From the NCBI RefSeq assembly GCF_001690275.1, contig NZ_LZGW01000017.1:248001-312000 (forward strand): DNA of 64,000 bases, given 5' to 3'. Below the pieces are notes generated by a model, which made no database searches, was not told where the DNA came from, and was given only the letters and a program-made list of their open reading frames with translations. Shown piece after piece: positions 37,008 through 45,808 of this stretch (its first letter is position 1; each line of letters begins with the position of its first letter). The stretch is from Gilliamella sp. WF3-4 (GTDB taxonomy: Bacteria > Pseudomonadota > Gammaproteobacteria > Enterobacterales > Orbaceae). A program made the translations under genes and the position numbers.

Positions 37008-37015
37008 TTGAAACA

Positions 37016-37045
37016 CTGGGTTCACTTACCCCATTAAAAAAGGAC
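37016..37045 (+). promoter_or_regulatory. Candidate second preQ1-I element upstream of yhhQ
   Basis: TGGG (37017-37020) pairs with CCCA (37030-37033). The loop starts TTC and ends ACC, and the tail ATTAAAAAAGGAC contains the yhhQ ribosome site AAGGA (37040-37044), 7 bases from the ATG. The layout copies the queF element (P1, TTC loop, ACC before the 3' arm, A6 tail into Shine-Dalgarno) and is close to short preQ1-I variants. The tail lacks the AACTA block, so this is less certain. Confidence 0.55.
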
Positions 37046-37051
37046 AAATTT

Positions 37052-37729
37052 ATGCACCTGAACGCTAATTCAGAACATATAAACCAATTTACTCACGCAC
37101 AGCAAATCAAGGCTCTAAGCTGGCTTTCGTTTTTTCATATTTTGGTTATCGCTTCCAGCAATTATTTAGTACAAATTCCATTTGATATTTTTGGTTTTCA
37201 AACCACTTGGGGGGCGTTTACTTTTCCATTTATCTTTCTTACCACCGATTTAACTATTCGGGTATTTGGAGCGAGTTTAGCTAGGAAGATAATTTTTGTG
37301 GTGATGCTCCCCGCATTGCTATTTTCATATGTGATTTCCGTACTATTTTTTGAAACACATTGGGTTGGTTTATCGGCATTGACGGAATTTAATAGTTTTG
37401 TTTTTCGAATTGCATTAGCAAGTTTTGCCGCTTATTTAGTTGGACAATTGATGGATATTACTGTCTTTAACTATTTAAGAAAAAATAAATCGTGGTGGGT
37501 TGCACCAACAGCATCGGCTATCTTTGGTAATGGTATTGATACTATTGTCTTTTTTGCTATTGCCTTTTATCAAAGTAGCGATGAATTTATGGCAAATCAT
37601 TGGGTCGAAATTTCTTTAATGGATTACAGTTTTAAAATTATCATTTGTGGCTTATTCTTTTTGCCTCTTTATGGTGTGATTTTAAATTTTATCCTAAAAA
37701 AATTAATGTTTGTCTCCAAAACTAATTAA
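37052..37729 (+). CDS. yhhQ: Queuosine precursor transporter YhhQ
   Basis: This is an inner-membrane protein of the vitamin-uptake-like QPTR (formerly DUF165) family, which imports preQ0 or preQ1. About six hydrophobic helices are visible across 225 residues. The family motifs FTFPFIFLTTDLTIRVFGASLARKII and the GxxxDTIVFF segment (FGNGIDTIVFFAIAF) are present. Its place behind queF and queC, and the candidate preQ1 element at its own ribosome site, support the role. A terminator hairpin follows. Confidence 0.93.
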   Translation: MHLNANSEHINQFTHAQQIKALSWLSFFHILVIASSNYLVQIPFDIFGFQTTWGAFTFPFIFLTTDLTIRVFGASLARKIIFVVMLPALLFSYVISVLFFETHWVGLSALTEFNSFVFRIALASFAAYLVGQLMDITVFNYLRKNKSWWVAPTASAIFGNGIDTIVFFAIAFYQSSDEFMANHWVEISLMDYSFKIIICGLFFLPLYGVILNFILKKLMFVSKTN

Positions 37730-37769
37730 TCGTTATAACCTAAATTCCATTGACTTATCTTAATAAACT

Positions 37770-37804
37770 AAAACTCATTAATTATTTTTGATGAGTTTTA
37801 ATTC
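37770..37804 (+). terminator. Terminator after yhhQ
   Basis: AAAACTCAT (37770-37778) and ATGAGTTTT (37791-37799) form a perfect 9-bp stem with a 12-base loop, followed by AATTCTATTTT. It ends the que unit. Confidence 0.65.
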
Positions 37805-37831
37805 TATTTTCAATGCATGCAATAAAGATTA

Positions 37832-37864
37832 TAAAAAACGTTCAGAAAAGCTATTGATTTTATT
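37832..37864 (+). repeat. Dispersed 33-base repeat, copy B
   Basis: This stretch matches 14904-14936 at 30 of 33 positions. In one frame this copy reads on as an open peptide (TFRKAIDFIEVFLSG and onward) for about 40 codons with no start codon, which hints at a gene or mobile-element remnant. The 280-base gap 37730-38010 otherwise holds the yhhQ terminator and an AT-rich run before yfhM. Confidence 0.55.
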
Positions 37865-38010
37865 GAGGTTTTTCTTTCTGGTATTTGCAATAAAATTGCT
37901 CAATCTGTTGCTACACGCTTTGCTAAAAAGCGAAGAACTGTGCATAATATATATATAAAATATAATCAATATCAATAATAATAAAATATGAGGTGGGAGG
38001 TGGACAAAGT

Positions 38011-41000
38011 ATGGCATTAGTAAAACATTTAGCTATATTTAGCCTATTGTTAGCTTTAGCGGGGTGTGACAATAAAGAAATAGAACAAACAGTAAATGCA
38101 GAGCAATCATCACCGCAATTAGCAACAGAAGTTATTGATAACAGCAACACGACCAAAATTGGTGAGCCTAATGAAAATAATAAAATAGCGCAAGATCAAT
38201 CACCAACAACGGTTTTTAATCCCACACCAGAATTAATCGAAAAATATCATGGTAAGGCCTTAACGGTCATAGATAGTTCCGAAACCATTCTGGATGGTTC
38301 TAGCACGTTGGTTGTAACCTTTTCTGTTCCTTTAAATCCTAAGCTTAATTTTTCTAATTTGCTTCGTTTAGTTGATAAAAAAATGGGTAATGTTGATGGA
38401 GCTTGGGAGCTGTCAGATAATGGACTCGAATTAAGGCATCGATACCTTGAACCCAACCGTGAATTAGAGCTCACTATCGATAAAATGTTAGTTGCAATTA
38501 ATGGCAACAGTTTAAAAGAAGTCTACCAAACCGAATTTAAAACTCAAGATCGCCAGCCGTTTGTTGGTTTTGCCAATAGTGGTGTTTTACTGCCTAGCAA
38601 ATCAATGAGTGGTTTACCGATTACTACGCTTAATGTTAATAAAATTGATGTTAACTTCTTTAAAATCAAACCTGAACATTTATCGGATTTTATTTCTGAT
38701 TATGGGTTTATTAATCAAATAACAAGTTGGAACTCAAATAATATCAATAAATTTGCTGATTTAGTTTATTCATCTCGCTTTGATCTTAACCCTAAACGTA
38801 ATTTTCAAGAAACGGTATTGCTTGACTTATCCTCAATTTCTCAATTACAGCAAGAAGGTATTTATTTTGCTGTTATGAATCAAGCGGGAACTTACAATTA
38901 TTCCAACCCTACATCACTATTTTCGATTAGCAATATTGGTATTGCTGTTCATGCATATGAAAATGGTAAATTATCAGTGCTTACGCATGCACTAGACAAT
39001 GGTCAGCCTCTTGGCGACGTTGATATATTGATTTTATGTAATAAAAGTATTCGAGAGAGCAATAAAAACTGTTCCACTATTTTAGCTAAAACTGATACAG
39101 ACGGTTATGCTGAAGTAACCTTACCAAAAGGTATGGATTATGCTTTACTTACCACAAATAAAGGGCAACAAATTTCTTTTGTAAATTTAGATCGTAATGC
39201 ATTAAATTTAAGCAAGTATAACTTAGTCGGTTCGGCTTTTTATCAAAAACAGCTATTTGTTTTTGGCGCTCGTGATTTATATCGCCCTCAAGAAACGGTT
39301 TATTTTAATGCGCTTTTACGTGATGCTAATGGTAAGCCATTGCCAACCCAACCTATTGTGGTTGATGTTATGTTACCTGATAATCAAATTGTTGAAAATT
39401 TTACTATCAATGCTAAAGCTGGCTCAAATGGCTTATATCAGTGGCAATATGTTATTCCTGCTAATGCAGCAACAGGTAAATGGGCTTTTCGTTTTAATCT
39501 AGGTGATGATAACTACCGTTATGCCGGGTTTCATGTGGAAGAATTTTTGCCAGAACGCATGGCAATGGAAATTACAACCGCATCAGACAAGCCGGTTATC
39601 TTGGATAAGAATGTCAGTTTTAATGTTAAAGGTTGGTACCTTTATGGTGCTCCAGCAATAGGTAATAACTTAGAAGGTCATGTTTATCTCAAAAAAGCAG
39701 ATTCAATTGCTAACTTAGCCAATTATAAAATTGGACGTGTGACTGATGATAATCTTGATCGCCAACTTGATAATATTGACATGGTTCTGGATAAAAATGG
39801 GATTGCACAAGTTGGCATTGATACTAGCGATTGGGGTAAATTAAGCTCTCCAATTAAAGTTATTTTACAAGCAAGTTTGCTTGATTCTGGTGGGCGCCCT
39901 GTTACGCGTTATGCAAGCCAAACAATTTGGCCAACTGAAAAAATGCCTGTGGTACGTGCGTTGTTTTCTCAATCGCTTTATTATGATTGGTCAACAGATC
40001 GTTATGAAAATAGTCCCACAGTTGATAAAGGCGCTAATGCTGAATTTGAAGTTGCCTATGTCAATACTGACGGAAAAAAGCTAGCATCAAATCATTTAAA
40101 GGCAAAAATTATTCGTGAACGTCGCAACTATTATTGGAGTTGGTCTGACGATGCGGGGTGGCACCAAGAATCTAATTCCAATGAATTTGTTGTTCAAGAA
40201 CAACCACTAACTATTGATGAAAATGGTACAGCTAAAGTAAGTTATCAAACAGAGGATTATGGATCTTATCGTATTGAAATTGTTGATACTACAAATAATA
40301 TTAGCAGTAGTTTACGTTTTCGAAGTGGTTACAATTGGGAAGATAACACAAATGGTACAAATGCTGTTCGGCCTGATCAAGTTAAACTAAGCCTTGATAA
40401 AACTGCTTATTCAGTTGGTGATACCGCTAAAGTACGTGTACAAGCTCCTGTTGCTGGATCAGGCTATATTTCACTTGAAACCAATGACGGAATGTTATGG
40501 AAAAAAGATATTACTGTTGATGATCAAGGTCTAGATGTTGAGATACCAATTAAAGACTGGGGGCGCCATGATATTTATATTAATGCTATGATCATTCGCC
40601 CATCAACCGATGCTGCTGTACAAACAATTAAACGAGCAATTGGTTTACTTTATTTGCCAATTGACACGTCAAATCGTCAATTAACCGTGAGCCTTGACGT
40701 TCCGCAAAAAACAGAGCCAGAAAAAACAATTCCAATTAAAGTTAAAATAGATAAAAACGCAATACAACAAGATCACAAAGTAACCGTATTGGTTTCAGCC
40801 GTTGATTCGGGGGTATTGAACATTACTGGTTTTGCAACACCTGACCCATACAGTGCATTCTTAGGGCGTAAACGCTATAATGTTGATCTTTACGATGTAT
40901 ATGGCAAATTGATTGAAGGCAAAGGGCGTAATGTAAATATAAGTTTTGGGGGTGATGCTTTACTCGGCGCAGAAAATACGGGGGGGAAAACACCATTAAC

Positions 41001-43164
41001 TGACGTCAATATTGTTGCCCAGCAATTGCAAACTATCGAACTGAACAATGAAGGTGAGGGGGTTGTTAATCTTACTTTACCTGATTTTAATGGCGAATTG
41101 CGCATAATGGCTCAAGCATGGGATGATAGCCGTTTTGGTAAAGCAGAACAAACTATGATAGTTGCTTCACCAGTGATTGCAGAGCTATCCACTCCGCGAT
41201 TTTTATCTGGTGGTGATCAAGCCACATTAGCGCTAAATCTTCATAATTTAACCGAAAAAAAACAAACAATACAGCTTGAAGTTTCAACAGGAGGTTTGAT
41301 TTTTCAAAATTCGGTAAACACTACAGCAATAACTTTAGAAAGCAAGCAAAGGCAGATTATTCAATTGCCTGTTGTTGCTAATTATGGCTATGGGCAAGGA
41401 TCTATAACAATTAATGTTAAAGGGATTTTGTTAGATGATGGTTCAAATTACCAAATCAAACGTTCATGGCATGTAGGCGTTAGACCTGCTTATGCTGCGA
41501 CCACAAAATACTATGCGACAGCAATAAATGGTGGTGACAGCTGGGTTTTACCTGAAGAGAGTATTGCTGAAATGATTGAAAATACGGTTGATGGTAAATT
41601 GATTGTATCAAATCAACCACCGCTGAATATAGCTCAGTATATCAAGTCGTTATTGTCCTATCCGTATGGCTGTTTAGAACAGACTATTAGTAGCTTAATG
41701 CCATCATTATATGCAAACCAAGAACAGTTGGCTGCATTAGGAATCAAAACTGAATCGGATACCAAACGTCGCGAAAAAGTACAAGTAGGGATTTCTCGAA
41801 TATTATCAATGCAACGTAATGATGGTAGTTTTGGTTTATGGACTAAAGATAGTTCAGAAGATCATTGGTTAACCGTGTATGCGACCGACTTTTTATTGCA
41901 AGCTAAAGAGCGTGGTTATAATGTTAATAATGCTGCACTTGATGCGGCTATTTCTCGTATTAACCAATATATTTATGATGTGAATGCATTTAATAGTTTA
42001 CAAAACTATAATGATAATTCACAAGTAAGCGACTACACGCAATTTGCAACTAAAGCTTATGCCTTAGTTGTACTAACCAAACAAAATAAAATCACTGCAC
42101 CTGTACGTAATGAAATTAATAAAATGTATCAACAGATCACCGAAAGCGATTTTAAGGTGTTTTCGCCGTTGCCAGTTGCTCAATTAGCATTATCAGCCAA
42201 ACTTGTAGGTTTTGAAAATATCTATAACAGCTTAATGCCACAAGTATTTACAAAAAGTTACGACAATCAATATCCTTGGCTTGGAGAGTATGGGAGTGCA
42301 GTTCGTGATAATGCGTTAATTTTAGCTTTATTGATTGAAAACAAGTTGAGTATTGATAAACAAGCTGACTACTTAATCCATTTATCTGATTTACTCAATG
42401 ATACTCGCTATTTTTCAACCCAAGAGCTTAGTGCATTATTTGTGGCGGGTTGGTCATTGGATCAACATAAATCTTCAAAGCAATTTAATGTTACAATTAA
42501 TAAACAGAGCAATGATGTAGATACTAGCTTATCACGCTCGCTCGATTTTGCTAATTTAGCAAATGGATTAACGATTTCGAATCCAGAAAATGCACAGCCA
42601 CTTTATATTAAATTGACCGTTTCTGGTTATGGTAAAAAACCCCCTGCGCCAACAAGTGATGAAAATAAATTAACAATTAATCGCTCTTATTATGATTTAA
42701 AAGGAAATAAAATCCAACCTGATCAGATAAAAGTAGGTGATTTAATGGTGGTTTTATTAGATGTCAACGCTCATAAAGAAGCTATTCATGATGCATTAAT
42801 CGTTGATTTCTTACCTGCTGGACTTGAAATAGAAAATCAAAATCTAACTAACAGTAGTGTCAGCTTACAGACGATCCCTGAATTAGCTAATCTATTGAAA
42901 GATGATGATAGTAATGATATCAAACATCAAGAATTCCGTGACGATAGATTTGTTGCTGCGGTTGATATCAATCATTATGTGAGTGAAGATTCTTATCGTT
43001 CACGTGTAGCTTACTTAGTTCGGGCTGTAACAGCTGGTAATTATAGGGTTCCGTATCCTTATGTTGAATCAATGTACCGCCCAGATAGATTCGCTGTTGG
43101 CCAATCGCTTAACTTCATGTCTATTGTTGAACGCAAATCAGAATCGAATAATGCCGAGCAATAA
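38011..43164 (+). CDS. yfhM: Bacterial alpha-2-macroglobulin lipoprotein YfhM
   Basis: This large periplasmic lipoprotein of the protease-trapping alpha-2-macroglobulin family has a signal peptide ending in lipobox LAGC (Cys19). A long series of macroglobulin-like beta domains (MG and BRD) follows. The thioester motif CLEQ is at Cys1221 in YPYGCLEQTISS, followed by the alpha/alpha-toroid domain (SMQRNDGSFGLW). I chose the ATG at 38011 with GGGAGG and GGTGGA upstream. The frame's GTG at 37993 lies within that ribosome site. Length is 1717 aa against 1653 in E. coli. As in many proteobacteria it is followed by pbpC, which fits a joint role in defending or repairing the envelope. Confidence 0.95.
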   Translation: MALVKHLAIFSLLLALAGCDNKEIEQTVNAEQSSPQLATEVIDNSNTTKIGEPNENNKIAQDQSPTTVFNPTPELIEKYHGKALTVIDSSETILDGSSTLVVTFSVPLNPKLNFSNLLRLVDKKMGNVDGAWELSDNGLELRHRYLEPNRELELTIDKMLVAINGNSLKEVYQTEFKTQDRQPFVGFANSGVLLPSKSMSGLPITTLNVNKIDVNFFKIKPEHLSDFISDYGFINQITSWNSNNINKFADLVYSSRFDLNPKRNFQETVLLDLSSISQLQQEGIYFAVMNQAGTYNYSNPTSLFSISNIGIAVHAYENGKLSVLTHALDNGQPLGDVDILILCNKSIRESNKNCSTILAKTDTDGYAEVTLPKGMDYALLTTNKGQQISFVNLDRNALNLSKYNLVGSAFYQKQLFVFGARDLYRPQETVYFNALLRDANGKPLPTQPIVVDVMLPDNQIVENFTINAKAGSNGLYQWQYVIPANAATGKWAFRFNLGDDNYRYAGFHVEEFLPERMAMEITTASDKPVILDKNVSFNVKGWYLYGAPAIGNNLEGHVYLKKADSIANLANYKIGRVTDDNLDRQLDNIDMVLDKNGIAQVGIDTSDWGKLSSPIKVILQASLLDSGGRPVTRYASQTIWPTEKMPVVRALFSQSLYYDWSTDRYENSPTVDKGANAEFEVAYVNTDGKKLASNHLKAKIIRERRNYYWSWSDDAGWHQESNSNEFVVQEQPLTIDENGTAKVSYQTEDYGSYRIEIVDTTNNISSSLRFRSGYNWEDNTNGTNAVRPDQVKLSLDKTAYSVGDTAKVRVQAPVAGSGYISLETNDGMLWKKDITVDDQGLDVEIPIKDWGRHDIYINAMIIRPSTDAAVQTIKRAIGLLYLPIDTSNRQLTVSLDVPQKTEPEKTIPIKVKIDKNAIQQDHKVTVLVSAVDSGVLNITGFATPDPYSAFLGRKRYNVDLYDVYGKLIEGKGRNVNISFGGDALLGAENTGGKTPLTDVNIVAQQLQTIELNNEGEGVVNLTLPDFNGELRIMAQAWDDSRFGKAEQTMIVASPVIAELSTPRFLSGGDQATLALNLHNLTEKKQTIQLEVSTGGLIFQNSVNTTAITLESKQRQIIQLPVVANYGYGQGSITINVKGILLDDGSNYQIKRSWHVGVRPAYAATTKYYATAINGGDSWVLPEESIAEMIENTVDGKLIVSNQPPLNIAQYIKSLLSYPYGCLEQTISSLMPSLYANQEQLAALGIKTESDTKRREKVQVGISRILSMQRNDGSFGLWTKDSSEDHWLTVYATDFLLQAKERGYNVNNAALDAAISRINQYIYDVNAFNSLQNYNDNSQVSDYTQFATKAYALVVLTKQNKITAPVRNEINKMYQQITESDFKVFSPLPVAQLALSAKLVGFENIYNSLMPQVFTKSYDNQYPWLGEYGSAVRDNALILALLIENKLSIDKQADYLIHLSDLLNDTRYFSTQELSALFVAGWSLDQHKSSKQFNVTINKQSNDVDTSLSRSLDFANLANGLTISNPENAQPLYIKLTVSGYGKKPPAPTSDENKLTINRSYYDLKGNKIQPDQIKVGDLMVVLLDVNAHKEAIHDALIVDFLPAGLEIENQNLTNSSVSLQTIPELANLLKDDDSNDIKHQEFRDDRFVAAVDINHYVSEDSYRSRVAYLVRAVTAGNYRVPYPYVESMYRPDRFAVGQSLNFMSIVERKSESNNAEQ

Positions 43165-43212
43165 TAGCATTGGTATTAGAATTGATTAATAAAATACAAA
43201 CAAAACGATGAT

Positions 43213-43232
43213 CCGCTAACGAAAGTTAGCGG
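43213..43232 (+). repeat. GNRA-tetraloop hairpin between yfhM and pbpC
   Basis: CCGCTAAC (43213-43220), GAAA, GTTAGCGG (43225-43232) is a perfect 8-bp stem closed by a GAAA tetraloop. No T-tract follows. It could stabilise the upstream message, mark RNA processing or be a weak terminator in the 115-base gap. Confidence 0.6.
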
Positions 43233-43279
43233 TACCATTTTATATTGAACCATAGATTTTTTGAGGCTTTTTGACAAAA

Positions 43280-45577
43280 ATGAAAAAGCGCCTGCTAAAA
43301 ATTCTGGCTTTATTGCTTTTTGTAATCCTACTATTAGTTGGTATTTTTTTTGTTGCCGATTGCTTATTTCCAATATCAATAGCAAAACAAAAAAACACAC
43401 AAACAATTCTTGCACAAGATGGCACTCCGCTTTGGCGATTTGCTGACGAAAACGGTGTGTGGCGATATCCTATCAAATTAGATGAAGTGCCCAATGATTA
43501 TCTTGATGCTTTATTAAATTATGAAGATCGCTATTTTTATCATCATTTTGGCGTTAACCTAGCATCATTACTGCGCGCAGCTTGGCAAAATATTACCAAT
43601 AAAAAAATTATTTCAGGTGGTAGTACTATTTCAATGCAGGTTGCAAGGCTGCTTTACCCTCACGATCGCACCATGATAGGTAAGCTGAAACAAGTGTTTA
43701 GAACGCTACAACTTGAGTTGCACTTCAAAAAAGATGAAATTTTAACTTTATATATTAACCACGCACCATTTGGTGGCACAATTGAAGGTTTAGGTGCTGC
43801 CAGTTGGTCATATTTTGGTAAAGCACCAAAAGCATTAACGCGTAGCGAAAGTGTCTTATTAGCTATATTGCCTCAAGCTCCTAGTCGTTTGCGCCCAGAT
43901 AGATATCCTGAAAGAGCCAAAAAAGCTCGAGATAAAGTTCTAACAAGATTGTCTCAATACCAAATATGGTCGCCCGATATGATAAAGCAAGTTCAAAAAG
44001 AAGAAGTCTGGGTTTATCCACGTAAAAAGCCACAGCTTGCGCCTTTATTAGCTCGTAGACTCAGTCAACAATACCCTAATATTGACATTATTCATTCAAA
44101 TATTGATCTATCTCTTCAATATAATCTTGAAGATATTGCTAGAAATCGAAAAAACCAGTTACCACCTAAAACTTCACTTGCTATTTTAGTTGTCGATCAT
44201 ACCGATATGACTGTAAAAGGTTATGTTGGCTCAGCTGATTTTAATGATAAAGAACGATTTGGTCAGGTTGATATGATCAGTGCACTACGTTCACCAGGAT
44301 CAACATTAAAGCCTTTTATTTATGCATTAGCGATTGATGATGGCATGATTCATTCTGAATCATTATTGCAAGATACGCCTCGAATTAACTCTGATTACCT
44401 TCCTACTAATTTTGATAAGAGCTTTTATGGTCCTGTAAGTGCTTCAGAAGCGCTAAAAAATTCGCTAAACCTACCAGCGGTTCAGCTAATTGAACACTAT
44501 GGTCCTAAAAGATTTACCGGTAACCTTGTGGACATTGGTTTATCCCTTGTATCTACTGGTAATAATCCTAATATTTCATATATATTAGGAGGCGCATCGC
44601 TAAGAATGGATAATTTAGTTAGCGCATATAGTGCCTTTGCGCGTCATGGACAAGTCAGTCCTTTACGATTTACGCAAACCGAACTACTGTTAAGTAAACC
44701 ATTTATTAGTGATGGAAGTGCATGGATCACAAGGCAAATGTTAATTAATAACCAACAACTTGCCTATAAAACAGGGACTAGTTATGGCTATCGTGACGCT
44801 TGGGCAATAGGTATCAATCCTCGCTATTTAATTGGTATTTGGGTTGGTCGCCCAGATGGTACACCCGTTGTTGGCCAATATGGTGCTATCACAGCGGTGC
44901 CAATTTTGCGACAGGTTAACACGCTATTATTAAATAAAGAACGGCGATTGAATCGTCCATTACCCGTGGTGACCAAACCAGCAACCGTTACCTTACACAA
45001 AATTTGCTGGCCATCAGGGCAAATACTGCCTATAACTGATGAAAACTGCCATCGTCAAAAAAGTGCTTGGATATTAAATAACATGGTACCGCCAACGCTT
45101 GATACTCTTGCATCGCTTAATAATAACATCTATCGCTCTGGCTGGGCGACTATTTGGGTAAATGATAAAGGAAAACGAGTATCAGCAGATTGTAGCAATG
45201 CGCATAAAAAACAAATTGCACTTTGGCCAATAGCATTAGAAAATTGGTTATTACCCAAAGAGCGCCGACAATCAAGATTCCCTGAGGTTGATAAAAATTG
45301 CCCCATTCTTGGTAAAGATACCTTTTCGCCACTGAATATTATCGGATTGCGCGATAAGCAATTGGTAAAACGCCTACCAGGGCAAAACGATGTCACCATT
45401 GATTTAACACCACAAGGTGGCAATGGTGATAAATGGTGGTTTTTAGATGGCGAATTCATTGCGCACACCCATAACGAGCAAAAAGCATCTTTAACTATCA
45501 CTCAAAAAGGCTTACATAACCTTTTATTGTTAGATCAGAGTGGGCAAATTGTGCGAATGGCATTTATTCTCGATTAA
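43280..45577 (+). CDS. pbpC: Penicillin-binding protein 1C
   Basis: This class A penicillin-binding protein has an N-terminal membrane anchor (residues 6-27), a glycosyltransferase domain (NYEDRYFYHHFGVN, GGSTISMQVARLL, KDEILTLYINHAPFGG) and a transpeptidase domain with SxxK in RSPGSTLKPFIYA, SLN in NSLNLPAVQ and KTGTSYGYRDAW. The C-terminal BiPBP_C-type beta domain marks PBP1C. The ATG at 43280 gives 765 aa (E. coli 770). A TTG at 43271 has a better-spaced GAGG and is possible. The pairing with yfhM is conserved. Confidence 0.95.
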   Translation: MKKRLLKILALLLFVILLLVGIFFVADCLFPISIAKQKNTQTILAQDGTPLWRFADENGVWRYPIKLDEVPNDYLDALLNYEDRYFYHHFGVNLASLLRAAWQNITNKKIISGGSTISMQVARLLYPHDRTMIGKLKQVFRTLQLELHFKKDEILTLYINHAPFGGTIEGLGAASWSYFGKAPKALTRSESVLLAILPQAPSRLRPDRYPERAKKARDKVLTRLSQYQIWSPDMIKQVQKEEVWVYPRKKPQLAPLLARRLSQQYPNIDIIHSNIDLSLQYNLEDIARNRKNQLPPKTSLAILVVDHTDMTVKGYVGSADFNDKERFGQVDMISALRSPGSTLKPFIYALAIDDGMIHSESLLQDTPRINSDYLPTNFDKSFYGPVSASEALKNSLNLPAVQLIEHYGPKRFTGNLVDIGLSLVSTGNNPNISYILGGASLRMDNLVSAYSAFARHGQVSPLRFTQTELLLSKPFISDGSAWITRQMLINNQQLAYKTGTSYGYRDAWAIGINPRYLIGIWVGRPDGTPVVGQYGAITAVPILRQVNTLLLNKERRLNRPLPVVTKPATVTLHKICWPSGQILPITDENCHRQKSAWILNNMVPPTLDTLASLNNNIYRSGWATIWVNDKGKRVSADCSNAHKKQIALWPIALENWLLPKERRQSRFPEVDKNCPILGKDTFSPLNIIGLRDKQLVKRLPGQNDVTIDLTPQGGNGDKWWFLDGEFIAHTHNEQKASLTITQKGLHNLLLLDQSGQIVRMAFILD

Positions 45578-45686
45578 TCATATATAAAGCAAACTTATGG
45601 CTATTAGGTGAACATTGTTTGTAGAATTTGCTAGCGTTATTCACTGTATTACTCAGTATAGTATACAAGTATCAGAGTAAAATATT

Positions 45687-45751
45687 TAAAGGAGCATATT
45701 GTTAATTGATCTTTTCTTCCATCAGATTAAACAAATGCCTCCTTTATTTTT
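45687..45751 (+). terminator. Terminator between pbpC and convergent phosphoethanolamine transferase gene
   Basis: TAAAGGAGCAT (45687-45697) pairs with ATGCCTCCTTTA (45735-45746) with one bulged G and a 37-base loop, followed by TTTTT. The long loop makes this a moderate call. Confidence 0.5.
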
Positions 45752-45808
45752 GTATTGTAAAATTTATATTAGGTATCGCAATTTATTGATTAAAAATTAT
45801 AATAAAAC

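Noticed and set aside
45130-45501. 123-aa minus-strand frame inside pbpC
   Set aside because: Antisense shadow of the PBP1C C-terminal domain with no recognisable domain or start signal.
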